A stretch of DNA of 64,000 bases, from positions 1,612,001-1,676,000 of the forward strand of contig NZ_BLLN01000005.1 of assembly GCF_011170125.1 (NCBI RefSeq), in the 5' to 3' direction. Position 1 is the stretch's first letter. The number at the start of each line of letters is the position of its first letter. Made by a program: the position numbers and the translations under genes. Below, piece by piece: positions 17,889-25,445 of this stretch. This stretch comes from Streptomyces diastaticus subsp. diastaticus (lineage in GTDB: Bacteria; Actinomycetota; Actinomycetes; Streptomycetales; Streptomycetaceae). The notes under the pieces were generated by a model, which worked only from the letters and a program-made list of their open reading frames with translations, was not told the DNA's origin and searched no databases.

Positions 17889-20150
17889 TCACTTCCGCAG
17901 GTCGACGAGGAGCGGTGGCGCGTACTCCCCCCGCACGTTCGTCAGGGAGAGGACCGCGTGGCCGGGAGGTACGGCGTGCGCCAGCTCGGAGGCGGACCAG
18001 CGTTCACGTTCGACCTGGCGGACGGTCACGGACTGGGCGGTGGGCGCCTTGCCGGTGATGGCACGCCGGACGAAGTGGGCGGCCTTGGTCAGCGGCTCGT
18101 CGGCGACGATCTGGCGGTCGGTGACATCGCGGGCCTCCGTCCACTCCTTGCCCCACACCTCGGCGAAATCCTGGCCGTCCCAGGGAGTGAGCCCGCAGAG
18201 GGCCACGCGGCAGCCGACAGCACCCAGCAGGGGACCGCGCAGCGTGCGGGGCACCTCCTCCAGGGTGCGCAGGGTGAGCACGGCGCCGGCGTTGGCGGAG
18301 CGCAGGCGTTGCAGGCTGCGTACCGTCTGCGGCGTCACGGCGCCGGTGGCGTCGTCCAGGACCAGGCAGGCGAAGAGCGAGGGGTCCTCGCGGGCCGCCA
18401 CGCTCTCGGTGAACTGGGCGAGAACGAGGCGTGCCAGGATCCGCGACGCGTCGGCGTGACCGCGCTCGGGCAGGTCGATGCGGACCCGCACGGGGTGGTC
18501 GACGGCCCGCAGCGAGAACGGCCTGGTGCGGCCGCTGGTATCGAAGAACGACGAGAACGCGGGGCGGTCCAGGAGCGCGATGCGGTCGGCCAACGCCGGG
18601 CCGGGATCATGGGGGCTGCCGGACTGGCGTGCCCGGGCGTCCAGCTCGCGGAGCATGGTGGTGTCGCCGAGGTCCTCCAGGTCCTTGCGGAGGGCGGTGA
18701 GGGCGGCGGGCGCCCCGTCGAGGAGTTCGCGCAGCTCCGGCACGGACGGGAAGCGGCCGTGCACGGCGGCGTACGGGCCGATCAGCTGGGCGAGCACCGT
18801 GGTCGAGCGCCGCGTGTCGCCGCCCGTGTGCGGGTCGGCCAGGTCGCCCACCAGTGCCTCGGCCAGGACGGCGGCGGCCTCGTCGGGGTCGGAGGCGCCT
18901 CCGTAGAGGTCCAGGTCGTAGACGGAGTCCGGGTGGCCGGGGCGGACCACGACGTCGTACTGCTCAGCCGATCCCGCACCCGGCGACCCGGCGGCGGAGA
19001 CGACCACGACGGCGGCGCGTCCGGCCAGCGCCAGCAGGCAGAGATTCTCGACGACCGGGCGGACGAGGCGTACCGACTTGCCCGCCCCTACGGGGCCCAC
19101 GGCCAGCAGGGACGTCCCGAGCAGGTCGGGGCCGAGGGCGAGTCCGGCACCCCGGAAGGCGTACGGGTTGCGGGGCGTGTCGCCGACCTCGCCGACGCGG
19201 ACCTGGGCGGTGACGAGGTCGTGTTCGGCGGCGCGGCCGGGGAGGTCCCGGGCTCCGGACGGGTGGGGGCAGGCCCCGGCCCCGTCGGCCAGGACCGCAC
19301 GGGTGAACTCCTCGCGGGAGCGGCGCCCCGCCCGGACCGCCTGCCACGCGCGGGTGATGCGGGCGTGGTCCACGTCACGCATGACGCCCGCCCCGGTCTC
19401 CGCGGCGAGGCGCTCCGCCGCCTCGGGCGCCCCGCCCGCACGGAGCTGGGGCCACTGCGCCGGATCCTCCTCGGCCGACGGCGGCGCCGCAGGTGCGGCT
19501 GGCACCGCGCGGCGCCATGCGGGGAGCCCGTAACGGTGCCACACCTCGCTCCATCGGCCCAACCGGGCTACGACGGTGAGGATGCCCGTGATCACGAGGG
19601 CGTTGTACGCGTTGTACACCACCGCACTCGTCACCCGCCCCCCCGACCTCCAAGAGTCCGGCGTGAACAGCTTCAGTGGGACGAGCCACCAACTGCCGAG
19701 GTAGTGGTTCTGGAGCAGGGACCAGACCAGCCAGCCGACCAGAAGGGCGATCAGCGCCCCGGTGATCAGCTGGCGCCCAGGAACCGGCTCCGGCTCCTTC
19801 TCCGGCCGGGGCGTGTGCCCGTACCGCCAGATCCCCGGGCTCGCCGGAGGCCGCTCGGTCCGGAGCCAGGCGACGAACGAGGCTCCGTCCGGCGGCACGG
19901 CACCGGGCGGGGCGCCGGCGGGACGCGGGGGTAGCGCCTCAGGGACTGTGAGGGGGCGGGGCGGGATTCCAGGCTGGCCGGCCCCGGCGGACGCGCCGCC
20001 ATGACGCGGAGGCGGCGGCACAGGTGGAAGTGGCGGCACAGCCTGGGACGACGGCTTGATAGGGGGCGGTACGGAGGGAGGCCGCCCCGAGGTGTCGAAA
20101 GGTGGCGGCCCGTGCGTGCCGCGCGTCTCGTGCCTGCCGTCGTTGTCCAT
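17889..20150 (-). CDS. Membrane-anchored TraD/VirD4/FtsK-like ATPase
   Basis: A 753-residue protein. Residues 1-115 are Pro-rich. Two membrane segments follow (about 126-146, LITGALIALLVGWLVWSLL; about 179-197), then a RecA-like motor domain. Walker A GPVGAGKS places the conserved Lys near residue 358. CLVLDDATG is a candidate Walker B, and the C-terminal part (RSLQRLRSANAGAVLTLRTL, then EEVPRTLRGPLLGAVGCRVA) resembles the TraG/TraD C-terminal region. Family members pump DNA or act as coupling proteins. No relaxase, integrase or other transfer gene is nearby, so this looks like a resident chromosomal relative. The C-terminal residues VDLRK come from DNA resembling the dispersed repeat. The ATG at 20150 precedes the conserved part by a long disordered tail, so the exact start is uncertain. 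Confidence 0.8.
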   Translation of the reverse strand: MDNDGRHETRGTHGPPPFDTSGRPPSVPPPIKPSSQAVPPLPPVPPPPRHGGASAGAGQPGIPPRPLTVPEALPPRPAGAPPGAVPPDGASFVAWLRTERPPASPGIWRYGHTPRPEKEPEPVPGRQLITGALIALLVGWLVWSLLQNHYLGSWWLVPLKLFTPDSWRSGGRVTSAVVYNAYNALVITGILTVVARLGRWSEVWHRYGLPAWRRAVPAAPAAPPSAEEDPAQWPQLRAGGAPEAAERLAAETGAGVMRDVDHARITRAWQAVRAGRRSREEFTRAVLADGAGACPHPSGARDLPGRAAEHDLVTAQVRVGEVGDTPRNPYAFRGAGLALGPDLLGTSLLAVGPVGAGKSVRLVRPVVENLCLLALAGRAAVVVVSAAGSPGAGSAEQYDVVVRPGHPDSVYDLDLYGGASDPDEAAAVLAEALVGDLADPHTGGDTRRSTTVLAQLIGPYAAVHGRFPSVPELRELLDGAPAALTALRKDLEDLGDTTMLRELDARARQSGSPHDPGPALADRIALLDRPAFSSFFDTSGRTRPFSLRAVDHPVRVRIDLPERGHADASRILARLVLAQFTESVAAREDPSLFACLVLDDATGAVTPQTVRSLQRLRSANAGAVLTLRTLEEVPRTLRGPLLGAVGCRVALCGLTPWDGQDFAEVWGKEWTEARDVTDRQIVADEPLTKAAHFVRRAITGKAPTAQSVTVRQVERERWSASELAHAVPPGHAVLSLTNVRGEYAPPLLVDLRK

Positions 20151-20559
20151 CCGTCCTGCCCCCTGGCCTGCCGGTCCGTCAGTCCCGGTCGCCAATCTAC
20201 TGCCCCACCGCCCCGTCGCCCCGTACTGCGCGGGCGACCTGCGGAAACGCGCCCGGCGCTGGGCACCGTACGGGGCGGGTGCGCACGCGCGGCGCACTGC
20301 GCGGCGAGGCGCCCGGGCGTGCATCGGGCCGAGGACGCGGTGCGCACCGTCGGCCGGCCGCGTCGGCGCCCGCGAGGCCACCGTGTCCCAGGCCGGAGCC
20401 CGCCACTGTCCTCGACGGACAACGACACGTGCGCACTTCTCCCGATCGGAGCATGCCCCCACTCGGCGCACACCCCTAGCCTGCGAACAAAGCCATCGAA
20501 AGCTTCGGAATCCAGACCCCGCGCTGACTTCGGAAGCGTCCGACCCTCCAGGAGCCCCC
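20151..20559. other. 409-bp divergent region between the ATPase gene and gabT with element copy G
   Basis: The region lies between divergently transcribed genes and must hold both promoters. One dispersed element lies at 20219-20250 and a partial GTACGGGGCG arm follows at about 20268. No further gene is seen. The last 60 bp before gabT are AT-richer and likely contain its promoter. Confidence 0.55.
20219..20250 (+). repeat. Dispersed intergenic element, copy G
   Basis: CCCCGTACTGCGCGGGCGAC then CTGCGGAAACGC. It has a complete right half (GACCTGCGGAAAC), and the left arm has one substitution (TACTGCG for TACGTCG). Confidence 0.75.
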
Positions 20560-21891
20560 ATGAACTCCCTCCCGCAGGAGCGCCGCGTCGTCACTGCCAT
20601 CCCCGGTCCGAAGTCGCAGGAGCTTCAGGCGCGGCGAAGCGCCACGGTCGCCGCGGGCGTGGGGTCGGTCATGCCGGTCTTCGCGGCCCGCGCCGACGGA
20701 GGCATCGTCGAGGACGTCGACGGCAACCGGTTCATCGACTTCGGGTCCGGCATCGCCGTGACCACGGTGGGTGCCTCGGCCGAGGCCGTGGTCCGCCGGG
20801 CCTCGGCGCAGCTCGCCGACTTCACCCACACCTGTTTCATGGTGACCCCGTACGAGGGGTACGTGGAGGTCGCCGAGCAACTCGCCGAGCTCACGCCCGG
20901 GGACCACGCCAAGAAGTCGGCGCTGTTCAACTCCGGCGCCGAGGCGGTGGAGAACGCGGTGAAGATCGCTCGTGCCCACACCAAGCGCACCGCGGTCGTC
21001 GTCTTCGACCACGGCTACCACGGCCGCACCAACCTCACGATGGCGCTGACCTCGAAGAACATGCCGTACAAGCAGGGCTTCGGGCCGTTCGCTCCGGAGG
21101 TGTACCGGGTGCCGGTCGCCTACGGGTACCGCTGGCCGACCGGCGCCGAGAACGCCGGTGCCGAGGCTTCCGCGCAGGCGATCGAGCAGATCGAGAAGCA
21201 GGTCGGCGCGGAGAACGTCGCGGCGATCATCATCGAGCCGGTACTCGGGGAGGGCGGGTTCATCGAACCGGCCAAGGGCTTCCTGCCGGCCATCCGGCAG
21301 TTCGCCTCGGACAATGGCATCGTCTTCGTCGCCGACGAGATCCAGTCCGGTTTCTGCCGCACCGGCCAGTGGTTCGCCTGCGAGGACGAGGGCATCGTCC
21401 CCGACCTGATCACGACGGCCAAGGGCATCGCCGGCGGCCTGCCGCTCTCGGCCGTGACGGGGCGCGCGGAGATCATGGACGCGGCGCACTCGGGCGGGCT
21501 GGGCGGCACGTACGGCGGCAACCCGGTGGCCTGCGCCGGTGCGCTCGGCGCCATCGAGACGATGCGAGAGCTGGACCTCAACGCGAAGGCACAGCGCATC
21601 GAGGCGGTCATGAAGCCCCGGCTGACCGAGATGAAGGAGAAGTTCGACATCATCGGCGACGTCCGGGGCCGCGGCGCGATGATCGCCATCGAGTTGGTGA
21701 AGGCGGGCACCAAGGAGCCGAACCCCGAGGCCACGGCGCGGATCGCGAAGGCCTGCCACGCGGAGGGCGTCCTCGTCCTCACCACCGGCACCTACGGCAA
21801 CGTGGTGCGGTTCCTGCCCCCGCTGGTGATCGGCGAGGAGCTTCTCAAGGAGGGCCTGGACGTGCTGGAGGCTGTGCTCGCGGCCCTCTGA
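20560..21891 (+). CDS. gabT: 4-aminobutyrate-2-oxoglutarate transaminase
   Basis: A 443-residue class III PLP transaminase that converts GABA to succinate semialdehyde. The diagnostic segments are intact: LFNSGAEAVENAVKIAR (cofactor phosphate site), DHGYHGRTNLTMALTSK, VADEIQSGFCRTG (conserved Asp), and the PLP-binding Lys in TTAKGIAGG at residue 288. GGTYGGNPVACAGALG is typical of GabT. The ATG at 20560 has CAGGAG upstream. It stands alone on the plus strand opposite the ATPase gene. Paired stem-loops follow its stop. It supplies the substrate for a succinate-semialdehyde dehydrogenase, possibly the enzyme at 14217. Confidence 0.93.
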   Translation: MNSLPQERRVVTAIPGPKSQELQARRSATVAAGVGSVMPVFAARADGGIVEDVDGNRFIDFGSGIAVTTVGASAEAVVRRASAQLADFTHTCFMVTPYEGYVEVAEQLAELTPGDHAKKSALFNSGAEAVENAVKIARAHTKRTAVVVFDHGYHGRTNLTMALTSKNMPYKQGFGPFAPEVYRVPVAYGYRWPTGAENAGAEASAQAIEQIEKQVGAENVAAIIIEPVLGEGGFIEPAKGFLPAIRQFASDNGIVFVADEIQSGFCRTGQWFACEDEGIVPDLITTAKGIAGGLPLSAVTGRAEIMDAAHSGGLGGTYGGNPVACAGALGAIETMRELDLNAKAQRIEAVMKPRLTEMKEKFDIIGDVRGRGAMIAIELVKAGTKEPNPEATARIAKACHAEGVLVLTTGTYGNVVRFLPPLVIGEELLKEGLDVLEAVLAAL

Positions 21892-21908
21892 GCCAGAGAA
21901 CCGTGAGT

Positions 21909-22024
21909 GTGTGCGGCGCCGCGGGTGCGCGCCGCACACGCGGCGTCGCGTGCGGTACCGCACGCGCGACGCCGCGCCCCGGACGCGCCCGTACCGGGAG
22001 CGCCCTGGTGCGCGGCGTCGCGCG
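21909..22024 (+). terminator. Series of overlapping strong stem-loops after gabT
   Basis: Hairpin 1 has perfect 10-nt arms GTGTGCGGCG and CGCCGCACAC (21909-21939). Hairpin 2 spans 21940-21975, pairing GCGGCGTCGCGTGCGGTA with its near complement. Hairpin 3 has perfect 15-nt arms (21963-21977 with 22010-22024). Hairpins 2 and 3 share their middle arm and cannot form together. The block probably terminates gabT transcription. Confidence 0.65.
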
Positions 22025-22135
22025 CCAGGGCCACGTCATGGCCGGAATCACCCCCTCACGTCGGGCCCTGTGAAGAAGGTGTGCGAGGGCGATGTCGGCC
22101 GCGGGTTGCCCCTGTCGGCCGCCGCGTCGCTGCCG

Positions 22136-22150
22136 TAGGTTGAGCGCAGA
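22136..22150 (+). promoter_or_regulatory. Candidate leaderless promoter for the PAP2 gene
   Basis: TAGGTT at 22136-22141 is followed 9 nt later by the ATG at 22150, the spacing expected if transcription begins at the start codon. No Shine-Dalgarno sequence is present. The -35 is weak. Confidence 0.35.
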
Positions 22151-23031
22151 TGAGAGAAACACCCCGCTCGCAGTGCTCTGCGGGCGAGTCCGGGACGGGG
22201 CGTACGCAGCACCGTTCCGACCGTGCCTTCGCGCACACCGGGGTCTCGCGCTCCGGGACTCCTCACGGATCGGACCGCCGCCCGCCCCACACCCCCCGGG
22301 GCGCGCGGCCCACCGGTCTGGTCGGCCGCCTCGGGACCTCCCCCCCTGTTCCGAGTCGGCCGACTCCTCCTCTTCCTCCCTCGCCACGTTCGTCGCGCAG
22401 GGCGTGGGCGACTCCGGCCGTCTGCGTGGTGATCTTCGCCGTCTGCACGTGGCAGGTGGTCACTCGTGGACCCTTGCTCACCGCCGACGAACGCCTGGGC
22501 CGGCGCATCCACGATGGCGCTCTTCCCGAAGGCGCGGCCGAGTTCCTCGCCGACGCGGGCGGCATGCTCGTCGGCCCGGTGCTGCTGGCCGCCCTCACCA
22601 CAGGGCAGTGGTTCACAACGAGACGGCACGGCGACGCCCCGTACTGGTGGGCGCTGCCGCTGACGACCGGGGTCGCGATGGCCCTCGTGCCGCTCCTGGT
22701 GAGCCTGGCCAAGGTACTGACGGACCGCCCGGGGCCACCCTCGATGGGTGGTTCGGGGTTCTTCCCTTCCGGACACGCGGCCACCGCCTGCGTCGCGTTC
22801 GGAGCCTGTGTGCTGCTGCTACGCAGAGCCGTGGCCTCCCGGTACCGGCGGTGGTCCCTCGTCGCCGCCTGCGCGGTGTTCAACGGCGCTGTCGGCTACG
22901 GCCTTGTCGCCCGCGGATACCACTGGCCGCTGGACGTCGCGGCGAGTTGGGCACTCGGGGTACTCCTGCTGTGGGCCGCCGTCACGGTGGCACGGGGGCT
23001 GCTCCGACGGCGCGGCGGCGGAGCAGCGTGA
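22150..23031 (+). CDS. PAP2-superfamily membrane phosphatase
   Basis: A 293-residue protein with an N-terminal low-complexity Pro/Arg stretch (about residues 1-80) and then several membrane segments carrying the phosphatidic-acid phosphatase signature: Lys188 in KVLTDRPGP, PSGH with His209, and GYHWPLD with His258 and Asp262. All three catalytic blocks are intact. Substrates would be lipid phosphates such as phosphatidate or undecaprenyl diphosphate. The start at 22150 fits a leaderless transcript, but codon bias in the first 230 bp is poor, so translation may really begin further in. It converges on the chitinase gene. Confidence 0.8.
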   Translation: MRETPRSQCSAGESGTGRTQHRSDRAFAHTGVSRSGTPHGSDRRPPHTPRGARPTGLVGRLGTSPPVPSRPTPPLPPSPRSSRRAWATPAVCVVIFAVCTWQVVTRGPLLTADERLGRRIHDGALPEGAAEFLADAGGMLVGPVLLAALTTGQWFTTRRHGDAPYWWALPLTTGVAMALVPLLVSLAKVLTDRPGPPSMGGSGFFPSGHAATACVAFGACVLLLRRAVASRYRRWSLVAACAVFNGAVGYGLVARGYHWPLDVAASWALGVLLLWAAVTVARGLLRRRGGGAA

Positions 23032-23118
23032 CGCCTGACCGCGGCAGGGCACGGGACAGCTCGGTGACGCGGTGCGGCACAGCCTCGCAGCGTGCGCGAA
23101 GCGCCCCCCGTCCTATGC

Positions 23119-23155
23119 GAGAAAGCGCAGGTCGCCCGCCCCGTACCGCGCCCCG
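23119..23155 (-). repeat. Dispersed intergenic element, copy H
   Basis: GAGAAAGCGCAGGTCGCCCG then CCCCGTACCGCGCCCCG, reverse orientation. It lies between the convergent PAP2 and chitinase genes and runs directly into a GCGCCCC/GGGGCGC hairpin. Confidence 0.7.
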
Positions 23156-23164
23156 TGGGGGCGC
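23148..23164. terminator. Bidirectional stem-loop between PAP2 and chitinase genes
   Basis: Perfect 7-nt arms GCGCCCC and GGGGCGC around the loop GTG, located between two convergent genes. Confidence 0.5.
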
Positions 23165-23206
23165 CCGCCCTCGTGCTCGTCGGGAGCCTCGCGGCACCGG
23201 CCCGTG

Positions 23207-24382
23207 TCAGCCGAAGTACCGGTCGAAGGTACCCGCGAACTCGTCACCTCCGTAGCGGTCCCAGTTGATGGACCAGGCCATCAGGCCGCGCAGCTCTGGC
23301 CAGGTGCCGTGCGGCGTGTACGTGCCGCACGCCGATCCCCGGGTCAGGCAGTCGAGCGCCTTCTCCACCTCGGCGGGCGGCACGTGACCGTTGCCCGCCT
23401 GAGGAGTCGCCGGCATGCCGATCGCCACTTGGTCCGGCCGGAGGGCCGGGAATGTCTTGTCCGGGTCCCCGGCGACAGGGAAGCCGGTGAGCAGCATGTC
23501 CGTCATGGCCACGTGGAAGTCAGCGCCGCCCATGGTGTGGTACTGACCGTCCAGCCCGAGGATCGGTCCCGAGTTGTAGTCCTGGACGTGCAGCAGGGTG
23601 AGGTCGTCGCGGAGGGCGTGGATGACGGGGAGGTAGGCGCCGGCCCGGGGGTCCTGGCCGCCCCAGGGGCCGGAACCGTAGAACTGGTGCCCCAGTTGGA
23701 CGAAGAAGGTCTCCGGGGCCATGGTGAGCGTGAAGCCGTCGCCGTAACGCTCCTTCAGGGTGTGCAGCGCGGAGATGAGGTGGACGATCACCGGCGTGGT
23801 CGGGTTTGCGAAATCGGTGTCCCCATCGTCCAGCGAGAGGGAGTGGCCCTCGAAGTCGATGTCGAGGCCGTCGAGGCCGTAGGTGTCGATGATGGAGCTG
23901 ACGGACTCCACGAAGGTGTCCCGGGCCTCGGGTGTGGTGAGGCGAACCTGTCCGTTCTGACCGCCGATGGAGATCAGCACTTTCTTCCCCGCTTGCTGCT
24001 TCGCCTTCACCGCGGCCTTGAACTCGGCCTCGGACTCGACGCCAGGGCATTCGTCGGGCGGACAGAGGCTGAAGCGGATGTCACCGGAGGTGACCGAGGT
24101 GGGCTCGCCGAACGCGAGGTCGATGATGTCCCAGCTGTCGGGCACGTCGGCGAGCCGGGTGTACCCCGATCCGTTGGCGAAGCTGGTGTGCAGGTAGCCG
24201 ACGAGCGCGTGCTCGGGTGGTTCCGCCGCCCGCGACGCGACGGGCGGCGGGTCGGCGGCGGCTTGCGGCGCGACGGCAGTGCCGACCAGGGCGCAGACCG
24301 CGACGAGAGCGGCTGCCGCGCTCCGGGAGCGGCCACGTGGTGAGAGCCGGGGCGTTCGGGACGGAAGGATTCGACGGTTCAC
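23207..24382 (-). CDS. Secreted GH18 chitinase
   Basis: A 391-residue glycoside hydrolase family 18 enzyme. The catalytic motif DGLDIDFE is intact, with Asp171, Asp174, Asp176 and the acid Glu178. KKVLISIGGQNGQ is the upstream conserved strand. The GTG at 24382, with GGAGA upstream, gives a signal peptide (about residues 1-47: Arg-rich start, then SAAAALVAVCALVGTAVAPQ and an AAA cleavage region). No carbohydrate-binding module is visible. A DasR-type operator lies 60-80 bp upstream, consistent with induction by chitin breakdown products. The convergent neighbour is a PAP2 phosphatase. Confidence 0.92.
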   Translation of the reverse strand: MNRRILPSRTPRLSPRGRSRSAAAALVAVCALVGTAVAPQAAADPPPVASRAAEPPEHALVGYLHTSFANGSGYTRLADVPDSWDIIDLAFGEPTSVTSGDIRFSLCPPDECPGVESEAEFKAAVKAKQQAGKKVLISIGGQNGQVRLTTPEARDTFVESVSSIIDTYGLDGLDIDFEGHSLSLDDGDTDFANPTTPVIVHLISALHTLKERYGDGFTLTMAPETFFVQLGHQFYGSGPWGGQDPRAGAYLPVIHALRDDLTLLHVQDYNSGPILGLDGQYHTMGGADFHVAMTDMLLTGFPVAGDPDKTFPALRPDQVAIGMPATPQAGNGHVPPAEVEKALDCLTRGSACGTYTPHGTWPELRGLMAWSINWDRYGGDEFAGTFDRYFG

Positions 24383-24420
24383 GGCATTCTCCGAGTGTGT
24401 GTGGGGGGAAGGAGCGCGTG

Positions 24421-24460
24421 ACGGTACGACCACTTGCCGCACAAGTTGGTCCAGACTAAT
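24421..24460 (-). promoter_or_regulatory. Candidate DasR-responsive operator region (two imperfect repeats)
   Basis: On the minus strand ATTAGTCTGGACCAAC (24460-24445) matches 11 of 16 positions of the known dre consensus ACTGGTCTAGACCACT. A second, weaker half, AAGTGGTCGTACC, follows at 24435-24423. Paired 12-bp direct repeats of this kind are known upstream of Streptomyces chitinase genes. Confidence 0.6.
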
Positions 24461-24643
24461 AGGCTTGCCAAGGCCCCTGACGCCCGCACAACACAGGGGA
24501 AGCCCCGTCATTCACCGCAAGGATCGGGCGCACCGCAGCCCCTGCGCACTTCAGGCACTGCGCGAGCTGCCCCGGCCCCACGCCCGCCAAAACCAGGCAA
24601 CGAACCGGGCGGCGCACCAGCACCGCGACGGACAGCGGACCGA

Positions 24644-25087
24644 CTACCCCTCCCCCGCCACCGCTTCGTGCATGGCGAGCTCCAGCAGCCCTGGGTCGTT
24701 CAGCGTCCCTGAGCCGTCCGGGCGGACCAGCCAGTTCGTCACGCCAGCGGGCCGCCCCGGGTGCGGCACCACGATCCACGCGCCGCGCCCGACCGCGCGG
24801 ACGCCCGTGCCCAGCCACCGTGACGCGGTGCCGGGCGGCACGAAGAAGCCGAGCCGCACCCCGCCCGACTCCGAGAGCACCGGGCCAGGCCGGTCGGCAC
24901 ACCGACTCAGCACGTCGAGAGTGGGGTGCCCAAGCTCCCCGGGAAGGACCAGCACGTCCCACAGACCCCCCGCCGGCAGCAGAACCATGCCGTGCGGATC
25001 GCGCTCCCAGCGCCGACGGCACGTGGCCGCGTCCGGCGCGGCGGACAGCAGCCATTCGACAGCCGTCTTCATCTGGAACCCCGTCAT
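24644..25087 (-). CDS. Small protein resembling the Prim-Pol (bifunctional DNA primase/polymerase) N-terminal domain
   Basis: A 147-residue soluble protein. The pattern DPHGMVLLPAGGLWDVLVLPGELGHPTLDVLSR, then GPVL and LGFFVPPGTASRWLGTGVR, resembles the start of actinobacterial proteins annotated as bifunctional primase/polymerase domains. However, the acidic metal-binding triad of a working primase is not evident in so short a protein, so catalysis is doubtful. The ATG at 25087 has GGAGGGGAA upstream; a second in-frame ATG five codons in is the alternative. It stands alone between terminators. Similar small proteins are, from memory, common and conserved in Streptomyces. Confidence 0.6.
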   Translation of the reverse strand: MTGFQMKTAVEWLLSAAPDAATCRRRWERDPHGMVLLPAGGLWDVLVLPGELGHPTLDVLSRCADRPGPVLSESGGVRLGFFVPPGTASRWLGTGVRAVGRGAWIVVPHPGRPAGVTNWLVRPDGSGTLNDPGLLELAMHEAVAGEG

Positions 25088-25275
25088 GACGCTTCCCCTC
25101 CGCTGTCGGACATCCCGTCACTAGCCGAGAGCGCTTCTCACTGTGAGCATTACGCGGATTCGGGGACCGACTCTCCGTGAGCCGGCTCACATGGGCAGGC
25201 GGCGGAACCGCCCCGTCGACACCGGAGCGCGCGGACAGAACGGGGCGGGCGGGAGCGCGTGACGACCCGCGTGAA

Positions 25276-25304
25276 TAAGGGCTACGCCGCGGCGCTGCCC
25301 CTTA
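25276..25304 (-). repeat. Second stem-loop family, copy 1
   Basis: TAAGGGCTACGCCGCGGCGC then TGCCCCTTA, 29 bp. The outer arms TAAGGG and CCCTTA pair and the inner CGCCGCGGCG is self-complementary. It lies downstream of the FAD oxidoreductase gene and probably terminates its transcript. Confidence 0.65.
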
Positions 25305-25321
25305 CCCCTCCCCACACCATG

Positions 25322-25351
25322 TAAGGCCCACGCCGCAAGCGCGCCCACTTA
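25322..25351 (-). repeat. Second stem-loop family, copy 2
   Basis: TAAGGCCCACGCCGCAAGCG then CGCCCACTTA, 30 bp, arranged in tandem with copy 1, 17 bp away, and more diverged. Confidence 0.5.
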
Positions 25352-25445
25352 CGCGCCGCGCAGGACGGCGGTGACGTGAGCCCGCGCGTCCCGTGCCGCC
25401 CCGGGACCCGTTGTCGCAGCCTCGAGCACCCGCCCCACAGCCACG

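Larger units (their letters stand above)
25088..25445. other. 358-bp gap with tandem stem-loops of the second repeat family
   Basis: No gene seen. The part nearest the FAD oxidoreductase stop holds two stem-loops (25276-25304 and 25322-25351). The AT-rich stretch around 25128-25160 is a likely promoter zone for the small Prim-Pol-like gene. Confidence 0.55.

Noticed and set aside
17815..17905. Another copy of the dispersed element at the 3' end of the TraD-like gene
   Set aside because: GACCTGCGGAA is present, but it is part of the coding end and the palindromic core is missing; noted only as a resemblance.
17889..20150. Integrative conjugative element around the TraD/FtsK-like gene
   Set aside because: No integrase, relaxase, replication gene, attachment-site repeat or tRNA gene is nearby, and the flanking genes are core metabolism.
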